Source: Pseudomonas sp. ML2-2023-3 (GTDB taxonomy: Bacteria; Pseudomonadota; Gammaproteobacteria; Pseudomonadales; Pseudomonadaceae). Taken from it: 64,000 bases of DNA. The DNA is taken from the NCBI RefSeq assembly GCF_037055275.1, contig NZ_CP146343.1, positions 2,514,501 to 2,578,500 on the forward strand. Reading direction: 5' to 3'. The position numbers and the translations under genes were made by a program. A model generated the notes under the pieces. That model saw only the letters and a program-made list of their open reading frames with translations, did not search any database and was not told the DNA's origin. Of the stretch, positions 29,460 to 38,223 are shown piece after piece (within the stretch, counting starts at the first letter, position 1; each line of letters starts with the position of its first letter).

Positions 29460-29612
29460 GTGGGGTTCATGGAGCGCTTACGTCGCTTGCAAGCGATGGA
29501 GCAATCGCTGATCCGGCTGGAACAACACAACCGGCAACTGGTTGAGCAGCACCAGGCGCTGCAGGCAGCGCTGGTAGAAAGCATTAGAAAACAGCCTAAA
29601 GAGCCACAGTGA
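29460..29612 (+). pseudogene. IS66 end fused to 3' scrap of an unknown coiled-coil gene
   Basis: GTGGGGTTCATGGAGCGCTTAC-type IS66 right end occupies 29460-29481. The open frame that follows encodes about 43 residues rich in Leu, Gln and Glu (LIRLEQHNRQLVEQHQALQ) and stops at 29612. It looks like the C-terminus of a coiled-coil protein whose 5' part was removed by the IS element. The family is not recognised. Confidence 0.45.
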
Positions 29613-29878
29613 AGGCAGCGAAGAGTATTTTTTCTCACCTTTCATCTACAGGGCCACTGGCGCCAGGTTCGCTAGTTGCTTTCATTTCATATGGTCGCGC
29701 TCCTCGCTGAAATGTGCGTGCCCCAATGCAGCGGGCGCCCGGCAGTTTCGTCGAGTAGCATCCCCGCAAATGCCACATTGCGTGAAAGAGACAAGACGCT
29801 ATAAGCGCACCGTGCTTAGGGATACGACAACTAGTTGCTGATTGGTGAAATTCGGACAGGTTTCGGGAAAAGTCTAGA
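29613..29878. other. non-coding debris
   Basis: A weak minus-strand frame (29635-29898) has no recognisable family and atypical composition. Nothing else is supported here. Confidence 0.4.
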
Positions 29879-29956
29879 TTAAGCGCTATCGCCGACAACC
29901 AGACCGAGCGCCTGCAGGGCCCCGTCGGGGATACGGATGCGCCGCCGCCGTCCCAT
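29879..29956 (-). pseudogene. possible AbrB/MazE-like antitoxin scrap
   Basis: A 25-codon minus-strand frame reads RIRIPDGALQALGLVVGDSA at its end, like the DNA-binding loop of AbrB/MazE antitoxins (IPKALLEELGLKPGD pattern). It is too short to be functional, and no toxin gene is visible nearby. Confidence 0.22.
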
Positions 29957-30058
29957 GCTTCGTGGTGACCTGGATGCGCGGGATGTGCGTCATGCTCGGT
30001 TCACTACCTGAAAAAGCCTAACGATAATCGTATCAATAGTTTTGTATGCCTCTAGAGA

Positions 30059-30087
30059 TTGACTGGGTAATCAGCTATGGGTAGACT
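30059..30087 (+). promoter_or_regulatory. near-consensus promoter upstream of abi RNA
   Basis: TTGACT (30059-30064) and TAGACT (30082-30087) are separated by exactly 17 bases. Transcription would begin near 30094, just before the structured segment that precedes the Abi_2 gene. Confidence 0.6.
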
Positions 30088-30093
30088 CCGTCC

Positions 30094-30157
30094 TAAGCAT
30101 AACCCCCACGCCTCCGGCGGACTCGTTCCGTACTGCGCACCAGGGGGTTTATTTTTG
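30094..30157 (+). ncRNA. candidate structured RNA of the AbiF locus
   Basis: AACCCCC (30101-30107) pairs with GGGGGTT (30143-30149), enclosing a second hairpin CGCC-TCC-GGCG (30109-30119) and further possible pairing. The closing stem is followed by TTATTTTT, giving a terminator-like 3' end 29 bases before the abi start codon. A strong promoter lies just upstream. Small RNAs next to AbiF-type genes have been reported as antitoxin-like partners. The assignment here rests on position and folding by eye only. Confidence 0.5.
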
Positions 30158-30185
30158 CCTGTCGAAAAGTGAGCCGGATGCTCGT

Positions 30186-31109
30186 ATGCCTCATGCCCCT
30201 ACACCGTATACAAAACCAGCAAAAACGGCTCAAGATCTACTGAGTCATCTCATTGCTAAAGGATTAACAGTTCCGGCACACGATCAAGCCAAAGCGCTGA
30301 GATCACTGAACCTTATTGGTTATTATCGACTATTGATTTACATGCGTCCTCTCCAGGACCATCAGACCAAATCGTTTTATCAAGGAGTCATCTTTGATGA
30401 CATCTTGGCGCTATACGACTTCGACCGTACGCTCCGTATTCTTTGCCTCGACGCGATAGAGCGCATTGAGGTTGCCATTCGTGCGGCCATCATTAATGCC
30501 CTAGCCCCAGATCCCGCAGCAGGCCCTCACTTTTACTTGGATAGCGTGCATTTTGAGAAGTCTGAGTCACATCGCGCTTTCATGAGAACTGTTCTTGGAT
30601 TGAGGACGAAAAACCTCCCCATCAGCCACTACTACGATAACTACAATTCTCCTTCAACGCCGCCAATTTGGGCGATCCTGGAAGCCGTTACCTTTGGCGA
30701 TGTGTCGCTGCTGTTCTCAAGTCTTCATATTGACCACCGAAAAAAAATCGCCGCATATTTCACCTATGACGAGAAAGTTTTAGTCAGCTGGTTTAAGAGC
30801 ATCAACCTCCTGCGGAATAGCTGTGCTCATCACAACAGACTATGGAACGCCAACAGTCTGGTGGACACTCCCATCTACGCTACACGTATCGCCGCTGAAT
30901 ATCCGCCTAACAACGACCGCGGGCGGTTGATGGCCAAGGCCGTGACCCTCGCTGCTCTACTCAATGAAATCGATCCCACTTCGGACTGGAAACGCCGGTT
31001 CAAGGTTTTGATAGCTGCATACCCGACAGCAGCGTTTGTCAAGGCTGGACTGACTCCAACGGTCATGGGATTTTCGCTCAACTGGGACCAGCGGCCGTTC
31101 TGGAGCTGA
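30186..31109 (+). CDS. Abi_2 (AbiD/AbiF-like) HEPN protein
   Basis: This 307-residue protein belongs to the Abi_2 family of phage abortive-infection proteins. The N-terminal block TAQDLLSHLIAKGLTV followed by LNLIGYYRLLIYMRPL, the middle block IFDDILALYDFDRTLRILCLDAIERIEVAIRA, and the motif LLRNSCAHHNRLWN are characteristic. The last holds an R-x4-H (R210, H215) HEPN ribonuclease-type active site. Such proteins are thought to cleave RNA and arrest growth on phage infection. The start has only a weak ribosome-binding site, so expression may be low. Insertion-sequence debris surrounds the locus on both sides, suggesting horizontal gain. Function in this host is inferred from family. Confidence 0.85.
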   Translation: MPHAPTPYTKPAKTAQDLLSHLIAKGLTVPAHDQAKALRSLNLIGYYRLLIYMRPLQDHQTKSFYQGVIFDDILALYDFDRTLRILCLDAIERIEVAIRAAIINALAPDPAAGPHFYLDSVHFEKSESHRAFMRTVLGLRTKNLPISHYYDNYNSPSTPPIWAILEAVTFGDVSLLFSSLHIDHRKKIAAYFTYDEKVLVSWFKSINLLRNSCAHHNRLWNANSLVDTPIYATRIAAEYPPNNDRGRLMAKAVTLAALLNEIDPTSDWKRRFKVLIAAYPTAAFVKAGLTPTVMGFSLNWDQRPFWS

Positions 31110-31140
31110 CCTACGCCAACTGGTGACCTGATACCCATGG

Positions 31141-31283
31141 TGACGCCGACGCCGAATTGACCTACGTGCCGACGCAAGACTGACACCTCCAAAAAACCGC
31201 ACAAATCCAGCATAGGCATTGTTACGCGAGGAGTCGGACTGGGTCAGTGACATCTCGCGAGGGTCAATTCGGCGTCGGCGTCA
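31141..31283. mobile_element. 143-bp segment with perfect 22-bp inverted ends
   Basis: The 22 bases beginning TGACGCCGACGCCGAATT at 31141 are exactly inverted at 31262-31283. The 99-bp interior encodes nothing. This is the structure of a miniature inverted-repeat element or of solo ends left by a deleted insertion sequence. It lies 31 bases after the abi stop. Confidence 0.6.
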
Positions 31284-31334
31284 ACAGTGCAGGCGACTCC
31301 TGATAAATGGTGCAGTCGTCTTCTGAAAATGACA

Positions 31335-31348
31335 GCGGGCTTGCCCGC
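31335..31348. terminator. REP-like hairpin after glycosyl-1-phosphate transferase gene
   Basis: GCGGGC and GCCCGC pair around TT. It lies 36 bases past the minus-strand gene stop and may form its 3' end. Confidence 0.5.
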
Positions 31349-31383
31349 GAATCAAAGCCTCAACGCTACCTAACGCCAAGCCC

Positions 31384-32775
31384 TTAATAAATATCCTTCG
31401 ACAACAACGTAAACGGCGTCTTAAACAAAATCTTGAAATCCAACCACAACGACCAGTTGTTGATGTAGTCCAGATCCATCTCAACCCGCTTCTGCATCTT
31501 CTCGATCGTCTCAGTCTCACCCCGGCAGCCGCTGACCTGGGCCAACCCGGTAATCCCCGGCTTGATTCGATGGCGGGCCATATAGGCGATGATCTTGTCC
31601 GAGTAGTAGTTGTTATGCGCCACCGCATGCGGCCGCGGCCCTACCAGCGCCATATGCCCCTGCAGCACGTTGAAGAACTGCGGCAACTCATCCAGCGAGG
31701 TGCGGCGAATAAAACGCCCCACCGGGGTAATGCGTGAGTCCGTACGGCTGGCCTGGGTCACCTTGGTGTCGTCATGCACATACATCGAACGGAATTTCCA
31801 AACCTTGATCACCTTACCGTTCCAGCCCGTGCGCTTCTGCTTGAACAACACCGGCCCTTCGGACGTGAACTTGATCGCCGTTGCAATCGCCAACAACACC
31901 GGGCTGATCGTCACGATCGTCACCAGCGCAATGGCGCGGTCCAGCACAGCCTTGCTCAAGGCCGCAGTCGGGTAACTGGTCAACGGGCTCTCGTTTAAGT
32001 GAATCGCCGCCAGGCCATCGACCTCACTGACCGAGTGGTTCAGCAGGGTCAAACTGTTGAAGTCTGGAATCCACACCACATCCACACTGGAGTCGAGCAG
32101 GTCGATGTACAGCTCTTCTATCTTCTCGGCATTCTTGAGGGACAGGGCGATATACAAGCGGCTGATGCTATGGGTGGCAATCAGCTCACGCAGCTCTTCC
32201 AGCTGGCCAACGATCCGGTGAGTGTTGCTGAAGGCGATCTCATCAGTGCTCGACCCCACCAAGCCTACCAGCGGCGCGTACTGAACCTTGGCAAGCTTGT
32301 CGGCCAGGTTGACGGCCAACTCGTTGGTGCCAACGATCAAAATCTTCTGACGGTTGCTGATACGGTTGCTGTAGTAGCGCGCCAGCCAGTGCATCGGAAT
32401 GTACAGCAACGCCTGCAGCACATAACCGAGGGCAGCCCATAACAGCACCACTTCACGGGAGAACGTATCGCTGGTCTTGCTGACAAAGCCGATCACCGCC
32501 ATGCCGCCCAGGGTTATGAGCCACCCACACAGCAAACGCGCCAGGCCAGTCAAATTGCCCAAGCGCTTGTGATACACCTGCATCATCGAGTACGCCGGCA
32601 CCGAGCCGAGCAGCGTGAGCACCGCCAACACCCGGTAGGACGAGTCAATCTGGCCATCCTGGTTGTAGGCCAGCACAAACAGCAGCCCGGTGGTCATGGC
32701 ATTAGCTAAGGCCCATTGCGTCCAGAAGGTCAGCCCTTTGTGGACGCGATGACGATTTACACGAACGTGAACCAT
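31384..32775 (-). CDS. undecaprenyl-phosphate glucose phosphotransferase (WcaJ-like)
   Basis: This 463-residue polyprenyl-phosphate hexose-1-phosphate transferase starts exopolysaccharide repeat synthesis at the inner membrane. The N-terminal half has four or five membrane helices, then a CoA-binding-like nucleotide domain (KILIVGTNELAVNLADKL). The C-terminal catalytic domain carries KRTGWNGKVIKVWKFRSM, RRTSLDELPQFFNVLQGHMALVGPRPHA and KPGITGLAQVSGCRGET. Length fits the WcaJ/PslA group. It lies downstream of the yjbEFGH-like operon on the same strand, separated by 375 bases, so it may have its own promoter. The transferred sugar is probably glucose, but that is not certain. Confidence 0.93.
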   Translation of the reverse strand: MVHVRVNRHRVHKGLTFWTQWALANAMTTGLLFVLAYNQDGQIDSSYRVLAVLTLLGSVPAYSMMQVYHKRLGNLTGLARLLCGWLITLGGMAVIGFVSKTSDTFSREVVLLWAALGYVLQALLYIPMHWLARYYSNRISNRQKILIVGTNELAVNLADKLAKVQYAPLVGLVGSSTDEIAFSNTHRIVGQLEELRELIATHSISRLYIALSLKNAEKIEELYIDLLDSSVDVVWIPDFNSLTLLNHSVSEVDGLAAIHLNESPLTSYPTAALSKAVLDRAIALVTIVTISPVLLAIATAIKFTSEGPVLFKQKRTGWNGKVIKVWKFRSMYVHDDTKVTQASRTDSRITPVGRFIRRTSLDELPQFFNVLQGHMALVGPRPHAVAHNNYYSDKIIAYMARHRIKPGITGLAQVSGCRGETETIEKMQKRVEMDLDYINNWSLWLDFKILFKTPFTLLSKDIY

Positions 32776-33150
32776 GGCGAAATCCCTTTCGTTATCTTCC
32801 GATGACCAACCGCTATATATCGGGCGCTCCGTTTGGAACGGGCCACGAAATAGGCCTCAGTTGGCGTTTGCCAATCAATGTATTAGCGAGTGTCAGAAAC
32901 TTGTTGCCAAAACTCGTCAAAAAAATGTCTAAACAGAAATTTTAGGGCGCCGGGCAACTCCTCGCAACGCAATAGATTTGCGCTATTGATGGGGCAGAAG
33001 TCCAGAGGCAGGAATTAACCGGCCGGGAGGCCAGCGAGAGTAAAAACTCTGCGATTCCTAAAGGTCGTTTCTTTTTGTGACACGGACTATACCGCGACGA
33101 ACTAATGGCGTCACCTGAATATTCAAGAAGACTTCTCAAATATGAGGACT
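32776..33150. promoter_or_regulatory. 375-bp gap upstream of the wcaJ-like gene
   Basis: No gene is supported; a 75-codon minus frame (32942-33169) has no family. The length suggests a regulated promoter for the transferase. No ops sequence, sigma-54 pair or clear hexamers were recognised. Confidence 0.4.
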
Positions 33151-33510
33151 CTATCGCACCATCCGCCAAGCAGTCAGGAGGCCCAACAAAACACCCGCGC
33201 TGTTGGCGAGCATGTCGTAGGGAGAGGCCGTGCGCAGCGGCATCACCCCCTGCGCGGCTTCTATGGAAATACCGATGACCAGGCAGCCCAAGGCGACCCA
33301 GCGCAAACGAATCCTGGGAAAGGCCAGCACACAGGTGAACGACAACGCCATAAACCCCAACAAATGGTGGAGCTTATCTTCCTGATCAAAAACCTGAGGA
33401 ATGGGTTGCGGGCGTAAGCCCGCATCCAAAAGCACCATACTCACAACGATAAAAATGGCCGAACGCATCCAGAATGGAAGTTCAGATATCCGTTTGAATA
33501 GGTTTATCAC
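33151..33510 (-). CDS. VanZ-like membrane protein
   Basis: This 119-residue protein has about four membrane helices and the VanZ-like layout DKLHHLLGFMALSF in the second helix region and SAGVLLGLLTAW at the end. It overlaps the end of the yjbH-like gene by four bases, so it belongs to the same operon. VanZ-like proteins of unknown role are frequent in exopolysaccharide clusters. No link to glycopeptide resistance is implied. Confidence 0.82.
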   Translation of the reverse strand: MINLFKRISELPFWMRSAIFIVVSMVLLDAGLRPQPIPQVFDQEDKLHHLLGFMALSFTCVLAFPRIRLRWVALGCLVIGISIEAAQGVMPLRTASPYDMLANSAGVLLGLLTAWRMVR

Positions 33511-35588
33511 TCGGTAATCTTCTCGAAGTTGGTGTAGAACAAATCGGTGTAACGCCCGTCCGTCAAGTTCTGCAGGCTGTACTGGCGACTCAGGCGAGCG
33601 CCACCGTCACGCGTCAGCGGTGCCCATACCATGTTGGCACGGCGCAGGGTCGAAACAGAGAGCACTTCGTCGAATGGGATCGAGATGTAGATGCCTTTGT
33701 CGAAGCTACCTTCACCATATTCCTCAGCCGAAGCGGTGGTGCGGGTGACCCAGGCACCGAACCGAACGCCATTGTTGAACAGGCGAGACAGGTCGATGGT
33801 GGTGCCCCAGTCCTCGGCCAGGTAACGACCGACGCTGACGGCGCTGGTAATGTCATAGCCCAAGTCAGCATAAGTAGTGATATGGCCGGTAACTGTCTTG
33901 TAATCCCGCAAGCCAAAGCCCTGATCAAAGTCGCGCTGGCGAACATAGTTCAAGTCTGCGCCGACGGACCAGCGTTGGCCCATGGGGCGATAAAGAACTT
34001 CGCTACCGACGCCAGCAAACATTGATTCTAAATAGCCACCATATACCATTCCATACCAATCTTGATCCAAACGTTCTGCATGGTTCAACTGGAGTGATGG
34101 CATAGTAATATCGGAAGTTGTTACGTACTTACGCAAGTCAGTACGCACGCGTTCCATTTTACTAGGGGCGTCGTATTGGAATTTATCGAAGTTATTCAGC
34201 AAGTTGAGGCTTGCGCTGCCACTGAGCCAGGTTTTGGGCGTGAAGCGATATTCCGCACCGTAGTCAGCCGACACTTGGTACATGATGAAGCCGTCCGGGC
34301 CACCGATGTTCTGCTTGTAGCCCAAGCCAAAACCGCCGTCGAAGGCGTCGCGCTTTTGGGTGTAGAGCGTGGTTTCGATGTGCGGCACTGGTCGATTGAT
34401 TTCGGTGGTGCGGTGCAGGTCTTTCAGGTCCATGTCGTTGTTGACCACGGCACGGAACTGCTCACGAGGCACGCTGATTTCTTCGACGGCCATGTCGTAT
34501 TTGTCCTCGACCACGGTGAACCACTTGATGTCGTCGTTCACGCAGTTGTCAAGGATACGGCTGGCACGACCCACGCCTTTAGCGGGGTAGTAGTACTTGG
34601 TTTGCTCGCCGTAGACGAGGAGTTCGTCGCCTTTTTGGGTGATGCGCTCGACGTTGTAGCCGGCGTTTTTCTTCAAGCGCGAAGAAACATCAGCCCAGTC
34701 CACTTGGTCGGGCGCAGTAGTCGGTGCCTGGGCGGGCAGAGGTTCTGCGGGCGGGTCGAAGGTTTTGGCTGGGGCTTTTCGGCTAACGAAGTTGGTATGG
34801 ATGGTGATACCAAACATCGCTGTGTTGCCGCGTTCCCAAGCGGCGCTCAGATCAACCGAGTCGCCCACCTTGAACACCGCGCCAAAGTTGACCGGCGAAT
34901 CCTGGATCTGATTGTTGTTCTGCGGCTCATTCTGGTAGTCGTTGCCTTCGTACTCAAGCTTGAGGCTCAGGGGCTTCCAAGGAGTTTGGTAAGTCACACC
35001 GCCAAATAGAGCAGGGGAGCCTCTGAAATAGCTGTCGGTGTTGGCCTCACCCGTTCCGGTCGGAGGTGGGCGGGTATCAAAACGATCGTCGAGGTAACCC
35101 AGCGGGTTTTCCAAATCACCGCGATTACCGATATAGCCCCAGGCAAGGCCCAAGCTGAAGTCGAGCTCTTTATAGCGTTTGTTGGCAACAAAATATTCGC
35201 TGGAGAAAAGGCCGGTACCCCCGATGTCGCGGAAGCCGAGCGCTACCTGAGGTAGCCAATGGCTCTCTTGCCATAGCCTGGCTTTGACGTCGACCGCCTT
35301 GTCCTTATAGCTTTGGCTACCGCTGAGCGAAGAAGGGCCGTAGTCACGGTTGCTGACCGACGTATAGCGGAAAGAACCTTCGAGCCACTCAAACGGCTGC
35401 AACGAAAAACTGTATCGGCTATAGGGGTCGGTACGGTTGGCGTTAAAGCTCAACTCACCCGCGGGCGCCATGCGCGCCGTAGGCGTTTGCAAAAGACCTA
35501 CACCACCAAAATCACTTTGGGTGTACTGCGGCTCTGCATGAGCCAAACCGCAGGGAACAATCAGTACAGCAGCAATACGAAACTTCAC
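33507..35588 (-). CDS. yjbH: YjbH-family outer-membrane exopolysaccharide protein
   Basis: This 693-residue protein has a signal peptide (cleavage after LAHA, residue 18) and a long beta-rich body with many aromatic-ended strands. It fits the YjbH/GfcD family of predicted outer-membrane beta-barrels linked to exopolysaccharide secretion. The opening YTQSDFGGVGLLQTPTARM is a strong YjbH signature, and GFGLGYKQNIGG marks the second barrel half. It overlaps yjbG upstream and the vanZ-like gene downstream by four bases each. Secretion or modification of the polymer is a family-level inference. Confidence 0.9.
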   Translation of the reverse strand: MKFRIAAVLIVPCGLAHAEPQYTQSDFGGVGLLQTPTARMAPAGELSFNANRTDPYSRYSFSLQPFEWLEGSFRYTSVSNRDYGPSSLSGSQSYKDKAVDVKARLWQESHWLPQVALGFRDIGGTGLFSSEYFVANKRYKELDFSLGLAWGYIGNRGDLENPLGYLDDRFDTRPPPTGTGEANTDSYFRGSPALFGGVTYQTPWKPLSLKLEYEGNDYQNEPQNNNQIQDSPVNFGAVFKVGDSVDLSAAWERGNTAMFGITIHTNFVSRKAPAKTFDPPAEPLPAQAPTTAPDQVDWADVSSRLKKNAGYNVERITQKGDELLVYGEQTKYYYPAKGVGRASRILDNCVNDDIKWFTVVEDKYDMAVEEISVPREQFRAVVNNDMDLKDLHRTTEINRPVPHIETTLYTQKRDAFDGGFGLGYKQNIGGPDGFIMYQVSADYGAEYRFTPKTWLSGSASLNLLNNFDKFQYDAPSKMERVRTDLRKYVTTSDITMPSLQLNHAERLDQDWYGMVYGGYLESMFAGVGSEVLYRPMGQRWSVGADLNYVRQRDFDQGFGLRDYKTVTGHITTYADLGYDITSAVSVGRYLAEDWGTTIDLSRLFNNGVRFGAWVTRTTASAEEYGEGSFDKGIYISIPFDEVLSVSTLRRANMVWAPLTRDGGARLSRQYSLQNLTDGRYTDLFYTNFEKITE

Positions 35589-36352
35589 CGGGCCATCTCC
35601 GCCAACGGTTGGGTGGCAAGAAACTCGGCCAATTGCTGGTTCAAGTCAGGCGTAGGCGGATCAATGTCGCTGGTTTTGACGGGGACCAAAATCTTGCTGC
35701 CCGCGGCAACGATAGCGCCGTCTTCACGGTTCCAGCCGCCATTACCGATGCGCTGGACTTCACCGTTGGGTTGGATAAGCCAGAGGTAATCGCCTTCTGC
35801 ATCCTTGAGCACGGTGCAGCTTTCCAGGTAATCACGAGCTTGCAGCATGGGTCGAAACGCAAGCTCACAAGGTTCCCCTATTGCGCCGAGCACTTCGACT
35901 GTGCTGGGGCGAGCGGGGTAGATCAACTGATCGCCATCGGCCAGCGGATAGTTACGGGCAAACGAAATTTCCAGGGCGATGGGGTCCAACACGGCGACCT
36001 TGCGACCGGTCACCGGCAGCCGGCTAACCTCGTCAAATAGGCGGGCGGCAAGCGCAGCCCGACTCGCTTTACCGTCCAGCAATGCACCACGCTCGACCAT
36101 CTTCAGGTCAAACAGCACGCCAACCTTAAGGCGTTGTTGTTTCTCCAGCTCTGGTTTGTGCAGCCAGGTCGCGGCGAGCCAATAGCTCTCAGCGTTAGGG
36201 CGGGAAGGGAGAACAACATCGAGTAGGCGAGCATCTGCAGCCATTTCGTACTGACCAGGCTTTAGCACATCGCCGCTCACGGTGACTGCAGCGTGGCTGA
36301 GCATCGGTGCGACAAGCAACACGCCTGCCCACATAAAGTCTTTGATTCTCAC
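35585..36352 (-). CDS. yjbG: GfcC/YjbG-family polysaccharide biosynthesis protein
   Basis: This 255-residue periplasmic protein has a signal peptide (residues 1-21, ending SHA). The body resembles GfcC: VTVSGDVLKPGQYEMAADARLLDVVL, then a second SLBB-like beta-grasp segment (YPARPSTVEVLGAIGEP). The C-terminal helix may imitate the Wza docking helix, as seen in the E. coli GfcC structure. It overlaps yjbF and yjbH by four bases. It probably acts in the periplasm next to the export pore. Confidence 0.88.
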   Translation of the reverse strand: MRIKDFMWAGVLLVAPMLSHAAVTVSGDVLKPGQYEMAADARLLDVVLPSRPNAESYWLAATWLHKPELEKQQRLKVGVLFDLKMVERGALLDGKASRAALAARLFDEVSRLPVTGRKVAVLDPIALEISFARNYPLADGDQLIYPARPSTVEVLGAIGEPCELAFRPMLQARDYLESCTVLKDAEGDYLWLIQPNGEVQRIGNGGWNREDGAIVAAGSKILVPVKTSDIDPPTPDLNQQLAEFLATQPLAEMAR

Positions 36353-37008
36353 CGGGTAACCCCCCGGGTTTTAGGCAAGCGCATGACTCTCAAAGTAAGA
36401 TCCGGACTGAGGTGTTGCACGCTTATCTGGATGACGCCATTGGATGGGTCAACCCAGTAGCGATTCGTGGCGCTGTAGCCCAGGTCCGGGATTTTCATGC
36501 GCTCATCAACGCGCAGGAGTTCGTACTTTTTATCCAGGATCTCTACGGTTTCCAGCGACTTGCGAACAAAACGACTGTGAACAGGTAGCCCGGTACGTTG
36601 GCCTTCATACAGGTCAATCCAGCGGGTGCTGGTGTAGTCGTCTGGTAACTGATGCAAACCGCGTTTGAACGGAGATTCGCCGTCGAAGCGTGTGCCGTCT
36701 GTGCCACCCAGCAAACCAATACTGCGGACTACAAAGCCGTTGCGTATCAGAAGGGTTTGCTTGCCCGAAGCGATCCAGAACTCCAACTCACCGCGCTGGC
36801 GCGCAAGCGCCATAACACCTTCACTGGAAGGTGTCGTGACCTGGATTTGCGCGTAGGGCAGAGCGTCGACTTGAGCTTGTGTCAGGTCGATTGATTTAGC
36901 CCCTTGGAAGGACGCTTTGAAGGTATCGATGGAGGCCGACATCAGCGGGCTACAGCCAGACAGCACCGCTGGCAGCGCCAGCAGTGCAAGGTTACGCAAG
37001 ATTTTCAC
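36349..37008 (-). CDS. yjbF: YjbF/GfcB-family lipoprotein
   Basis: This 219-residue lipoprotein has a lipobox LSGC at residues 17-20 after a short hydrophobic signal. The YjbF body follows with LPYAQIQVTTPSSEGVMALARQ and IGLLGGTDGTRFDG. It sits between a Wza-like gene (14 bp upstream) and yjbG (four-base overlap), as in yjbEFGH and gfc operons. Family members are required for polymer secretion in enterobacteria; the exact role is not known. Confidence 0.9.
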   Translation of the reverse strand: MKILRNLALLALPAVLSGCSPLMSASIDTFKASFQGAKSIDLTQAQVDALPYAQIQVTTPSSEGVMALARQRGELEFWIASGKQTLLIRNGFVVRSIGLLGGTDGTRFDGESPFKRGLHQLPDDYTSTRWIDLYEGQRTGLPVHSRFVRKSLETVEILDKKYELLRVDERMKIPDLGYSATNRYWVDPSNGVIQISVQHLSPDLTLRVMRLPKTRGVTR

Positions 37009-37022
37009 GAGTCGACTTGGCC

Positions 37023-38135
37023 TTATCGAGAGCTGGTTTCGCTAAGATTGTTAACCGAAGCAGCACCGGTACCCAAAATGCTGGCCGAAGGTAACAGTTG
37101 GCTGATCAAGCGGTTCCAGCGAGTGACGCCAGCTGGGCCAACGTAGACGATGTCCTGAGGCTGGAGGTCAAAGCGAGTCGCCAGTGCAAAGGCTGTTGGT
37201 GACTCTGCGTCCAATTGGAAGACCTTGGCGGGTTCTGTCTCCAGGTTTTCAGCGCCACGAATCACGTAAAGCGCATTACCGTTGGAGGTGGTCTGATTAA
37301 GACCGCCAACCGTACCGACAGCGTCAGCCAGATTCAGCCGGCTCATTTTGAAGGTGACAGCGCGAGGTGCGTTGACTTCGCCCATCAGGTAGACCTTCTT
37401 GCGGTCGTTGTACGGAAGGAACAGCTGATCGTCGCCTTGAAGGTACACGTCCTGCAGCTGCGAGTTTTGGCTGTTCAATGCGTCCAGGTCCAAAACATAG
37501 TCCCGACCATTGCGAGTCAACACCAAGCCAGAAAGATCAGCGTTCAACGGGTCAGCGCCAGCGGTACCAATGGCTTCTAGAACACTCAGTGGCGACGTGG
37601 TGACAGGCTGTTGGCCCGCTTTGAGTACTGCGCCGGTGACAACAACCTTCTGGCTGGCGAAGCGCAACACGTTGAGGTCGACCTGCGGGCTTTCAATAAA
37701 CTGAGCCAGGCTGTCGGAGATCTGCTTGCGCAATTCTTCAATGGTTTTGCCTGCAGCTTGGATGTTGCCTACATAAGGATAGAACAGGGTGCCATCTGGA
37801 CGAACCAAGCGCCCGTTCGCATCGATCTGCTGCTGGGCACCAGAAGGAGCGGTCAGCTCAGGGTGATCCCAGACGGTGATATACAGCACGTCGTTGGCGC
37901 CAATGCGGTAGGCGCCTGGTTTATAGCTTAAAAGCTCTGCTGGCACGGAGGATTTAACCTGAGTGGCAACGTTTTGAGCGATGAGCTTTGGCGTAATCGG
38001 GATCAACTCCACTCGGCTGCTCTCAGGCGAACCGTCCCGCACGAGTTGACTGGTGTCCATATTTTGGCCAGGTGAAAACATACAGCCTTGCAGGGCAAAG
38101 CCCGCAAGCAGCGCAAGTGAAGTGCTACGAATCAT
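37023..38135 (-). CDS. Wza-like polysaccharide export lipoprotein
   Basis: This 370-residue outer-membrane export protein has a lipobox LQGC at residues 15-18. A polysaccharide-export domain follows (YRIGANDVLYITVWDHPELT, then RPDGTLFYPYVGNIQAAGKT) with two SLBB domains (VVVTGAVLKAGQQPV and KVYLMGEVNAPRAV). It should form the octameric channel through the outer membrane. The ATG at 38135 places the lipobox correctly, whereas the longer frame from 38177 adds a basic leader. It is followed by yjbF, which makes this a gfcE-yjbF-yjbG-yjbH type operon. Confidence 0.93.
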   Translation of the reverse strand: MIRSTSLALLAGFALQGCMFSPGQNMDTSQLVRDGSPESSRVELIPITPKLIAQNVATQVKSSVPAELLSYKPGAYRIGANDVLYITVWDHPELTAPSGAQQQIDANGRLVRPDGTLFYPYVGNIQAAGKTIEELRKQISDSLAQFIESPQVDLNVLRFASQKVVVTGAVLKAGQQPVTTSPLSVLEAIGTAGADPLNADLSGLVLTRNGRDYVLDLDALNSQNSQLQDVYLQGDDQLFLPYNDRKKVYLMGEVNAPRAVTFKMSRLNLADAVGTVGGLNQTTSNGNALYVIRGAENLETEPAKVFQLDAESPTAFALATRFDLQPQDIVYVGPAGVTRWNRLISQLLPSASILGTGAASVNNLSETSSR

Positions 38136-38167
38136 GATGGGACGACGCTTTGAAAATACTGATCGAA

Positions 38168-38197
38168 ACAAAACCACCCAGACGATTCTGGGTGGTT
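38168..38197 (-). terminator. terminator/attenuator after yjbE-like gene
   Basis: An 11-bp stem (AACCACCCAGA with TCTGGGTGGTT, 38172-38197) is followed on the minus strand by TTTGTTT. It lies between the yjbE-like gene and the export gene, so most transcripts may stop here and only some continue into the operon. Confidence 0.75.
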
Positions 38198-38223
38198 GAG
38201 GGGAGCTAAATCTTCAGTGAGAT

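Noticed and set aside
29635..29898. 87-codon minus frame in the accessory region
   Set aside because: Composition is unlike neighbours, no motif is seen, and it overlaps insertion debris.
33151..33510. VanZ-like gene as an antibiotic resistance determinant
   Set aside because: No vanHAX genes are present, and the gene is embedded in an exopolysaccharide operon by four-base overlap.
34176..35009. Plus-strand frame of 277 codons
   Set aside because: It is wholly antisense to the yjbH-like gene, with no ribosome-binding site or recognisable domain.
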